This document shows positions 62,031-64,000 of a DNA stretch of 64,000 nt, piece after piece. Numbering within the stretch: position 1 is the first letter of the stretch; the number at the start of each line of letters is the position of its first letter. The DNA is from Hymenopellis radicata. Lineage: Eukaryota; Basidiomycota; Agaricomycetes; Agaricales; Physalacriaceae. Below the pieces are notes generated by a model. That model was not told the DNA's origin. It saw only the letters and a list, made by a program, of their open reading frames with translations, and made no database searches. Made by a program: the position numbers and the translations under genes. The DNA lies in the NCBI GenBank assembly GCA_015501595.1, contig JADNRX010000202.1:1-64000 (forward strand), given 5' to 3'.

Positions 62031-63674
62031 ATGCGCCTTCCCTGCTACGCTCCGTCGCGTCTTCCCGGCGCAGGTGTCGCGTCCACGAAGGCTCTGCTCG
62101 ACGTGTTGAAGGATAACCACGAGAAATGGCATATATTCTTTAATGACTTGCGTTCTCACAAGTGAGCACTGGTACGGATCATTGCCATCATCTGATATAT
62201 CTTTTTCTAGCCATGTGTCGCATCACGTCTTGGCCATTTGGGCTCTAGGCGCGAACAAAGATCTCATTCAAGCCGCGTACAAGTACGATATACCTATTCA
62301 GAAGCCCGTTATCAAGCCTCCAGGCGTTGTTGACGAATCGAACTTCAACGACCATCTTGGAGCTGAAGAGTACGTTCAAGTTTACGCGTTCACATTGGTG
62401 TTATCACTGATCGACTATGTCTGAAGGTATTATGTCGCGTATGTGGACTTCTTTAAAGCGAAAATCACCGAGAAAGGTGTTTCGCAAGTACTTGAAAACT
62501 ATGTGTTCGCACGAAGCGCCAATATCATTGATGGTGCGGCACAGAATAAACAGCCCCTCATGCTCGCTCGTTTGTTCGATGGTGCTGCACACCCCATGAT
62601 CCATGTTGGGTACGGGTTGGAGTTTGGCCTTTCCGGAATGGTTGTGGAAGGTATCGCATTTCGTGAACAATGCACCAGGCGCGCATCTAACATCTTTGGC
62701 CAGGTCTCGCACAAGCTGCTGTGCATGAAGCTCGCGATGCTCCTTTTTACCCTGCTTCGCTCTTTGAATCGGTGTCCGCTGTGGACACATTGGCTTCCAA
62801 GGTCGTCACGGATCTAGTATTAGATGGACCGAAGTCTCCTCTCGCTCCTAGTAAACCCAAGGAGGTCCACCTCTTTGATATCATGGCTCGGATTCTCAAG
62901 GATGATCGGTTCAAAGCCCCGCCCGCTGATGCGAAAAACTTCTTCACCGACACCATGAAAGCAAACTCTTCGGCCATCGTCGAATACGCGAATCAGTGGA
63001 CGTTGAACCTTGACGAGCCCCACAATGTTCATCGCAAGATTGAACAGCTACAATGGATGAACAGTTTGGTGTACAGCGTCTCTGGATTCAACGCCCCGGA
63101 GAAAGAGTTCTTTGCCGATTTCTTCCTGTACGTCGTCAGCTCCTTTTGACGTTCTAAGCGTTTAACCGCTGTCAACAGCATGCATCTTGTGACCTCGTCC
63201 TTGTTCCTTCCGTCCATTGTGGCCTATCTCACGCCACCGTCTCAGAAGCTGTTCCTCAGAGGCTACCTCACGATTTCATTGGCGTTCTGGGTCTCCCGAC
63301 GTCCACGATCCTTCAACCTCGATGTTGCCAAGTTCTTTTCCGCCGACCTGGCGATGCCCAAGCGGCCCTCTCTCACATTTGAATCCCCGAGCTGGGCTCT
63401 CGTTCCCGGAACGGCGACCGCCAATCAATGGTTTCCCATTATTCAGGATGCTATCCTACACCAAGATGACCACCTGTGCAAGATACAGCGTGCGTTCATG
63501 CACTTTGCTGAACAATATGGCTCGAGGGAGAGCGGTCTGGAGGATTTTGCGAGTACGGAATTGCCGGGTGCCAATGCTATTGACGGGAGCTTGTTCATTA
63601 GAGCGGCTGGGCTGACTGCTAAGGCTATGGGCCGCGTGATTAGTGAAGACGAGGGTATGGGCTGGGATCGCTGA
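62031..63674 (+). CDS. Questin oxidase-like protein, copy 2, with displaced start codon
   Basis: Paralogue of the gene at 17098 with the same five-exon plan: 62031-62161, 62211-62369, 62427-62650, 62704-63127 and 63179-63674. They sum to 1,434 nt, in frame, for 477 residues. Conserved motifs include HVSHHVLAIWALGA, HPMIHVGYGLEFGL, YANQWTLNLDEP and ANQWFPIIQDAI. The ATG equivalent to that of copy 1 (61994) is followed by a one-base insertion near 62050 and runs to a stop after about 40 codons. An ATG at 62031 that was out of frame in copy 1 is now in frame and opens MRLPCYAPSRLPGAGVASTK. The 61994 frame would act as an overlapping upstream ORF. Baeyer-Villiger-type function as for copy 1. Confidence 0.82.
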
Positions 63675-64000
63675 TTTTCGACCAGGTATGATTAAAAAGG
63701 ACAGTAACCAAAATTGTAAGCCAGTAGATTGAACTACAAGGGATTGTTAAAATGTACTGTATACAGCTTGGAATCGGAGCTGTGTTCCGAGTCGGTGCTC
63801 TCTCCGGTGGAGCATCTGCAGCCGTGGATGTCTTGGTACGACGGAGACGACGAGATTGTAGTTTTACTTTTATGTATGTGTCAAAATGCGTATTTTCTTG
63901 CTGTTCATTGAGTCAATCACCAATGCCTCGGAGTAGCTGTCCGAATCCTTCCCACACGGTGGTGCCCAGAGTCCTGCTCATACAGTAGCTAGTCCGTAAA
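63675..64000. other. 3' flank of questin-oxidase-like gene 2
   Basis: About 325 nt to the window end. No gene is supported; short frames here have no motifs. Confidence 0.5.

Overview
The window looks like nuclear DNA of a filamentous basidiomycete, probably an agaricomycete. Genes are broken by many 45-60 nt GT-AG introns, promoters carry TATA boxes, and the recognisable proteins are fungal: a six-hairpin glycosidase, questin-oxidase-like enzymes, an ABCC transporter, MFS carriers, a muconate-lactonizing-type beta-propeller and an agaricomycete Tnp2/CACTA transposase. No rRNA gene, confident tRNA gene or CRISPR array was seen. Species assignment is not possible from what I can see.

Region 1 (1-16.5 kb). 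Two almost identical six-hairpin glycosidase genes (256-2605 and 14201-16496, minus strand) lie 13,945 bp apart. The first has lost its signal-peptide reading frame. Between them lie about 11 kb without a recognisable protein. This stretch contains intron-dense plus-strand loci: two diverged tandem copies (about 6.4-9.8 and 10.3-13.2 kb), each with an AGATCT box, a TATA-like box and then about 14-15 short GT-AG introns separated by tiny exons. A related repeat region lies upstream.

Region 2 (17-37.5 kb). Host genes: a questin-oxidase-like gene (17098-18758, +), an F-box-like gene (20948-21985, +), a full-length ABCC transporter (23510-29373, -), a head-to-head pair of unrecognised paralogues (30014-31450, - and 31845-33706, +), and an MFS sugar/quinate-type carrier broken by three one-base deletions (35526-37542, +).

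Region 3 (37.6-55.4 kb). Nested DNA transposons. Two CACTA-type elements stand head to tail, separated by and flanked by the same 7-bp repeat ATTAAAC. The left one (37637-46575) is about 1.4 kb once three insertions are removed: a 4.8-kb element with CATCAG ends, a 253-bp TA-flanked MITE and a 2.4-kb hAT-like element with an 8-bp target duplication. The right one (46583-55353) carries the Tnp2 transposase and a second ORF, and is broken by another MITE and by a 1.7-kb element inside the transposase gene. Several passenger elements carry low-complexity sequence with intron-like punctuation.

Region 4 (55.4-64 kb). Host genes resume: a monocarboxylate-type MFS transporter (55831-57886, -), a lactonase-like beta-propeller protein (58931-60263, -) and a second questin-oxidase-like gene (62031-63674, +) with a shifted start. 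Questin-type enzymes perform Baeyer-Villiger opening of anthraquinones, so the lactonase and transporters next to them could form a small aromatic-metabolism neighbourhood. That is an inference from adjacency only.
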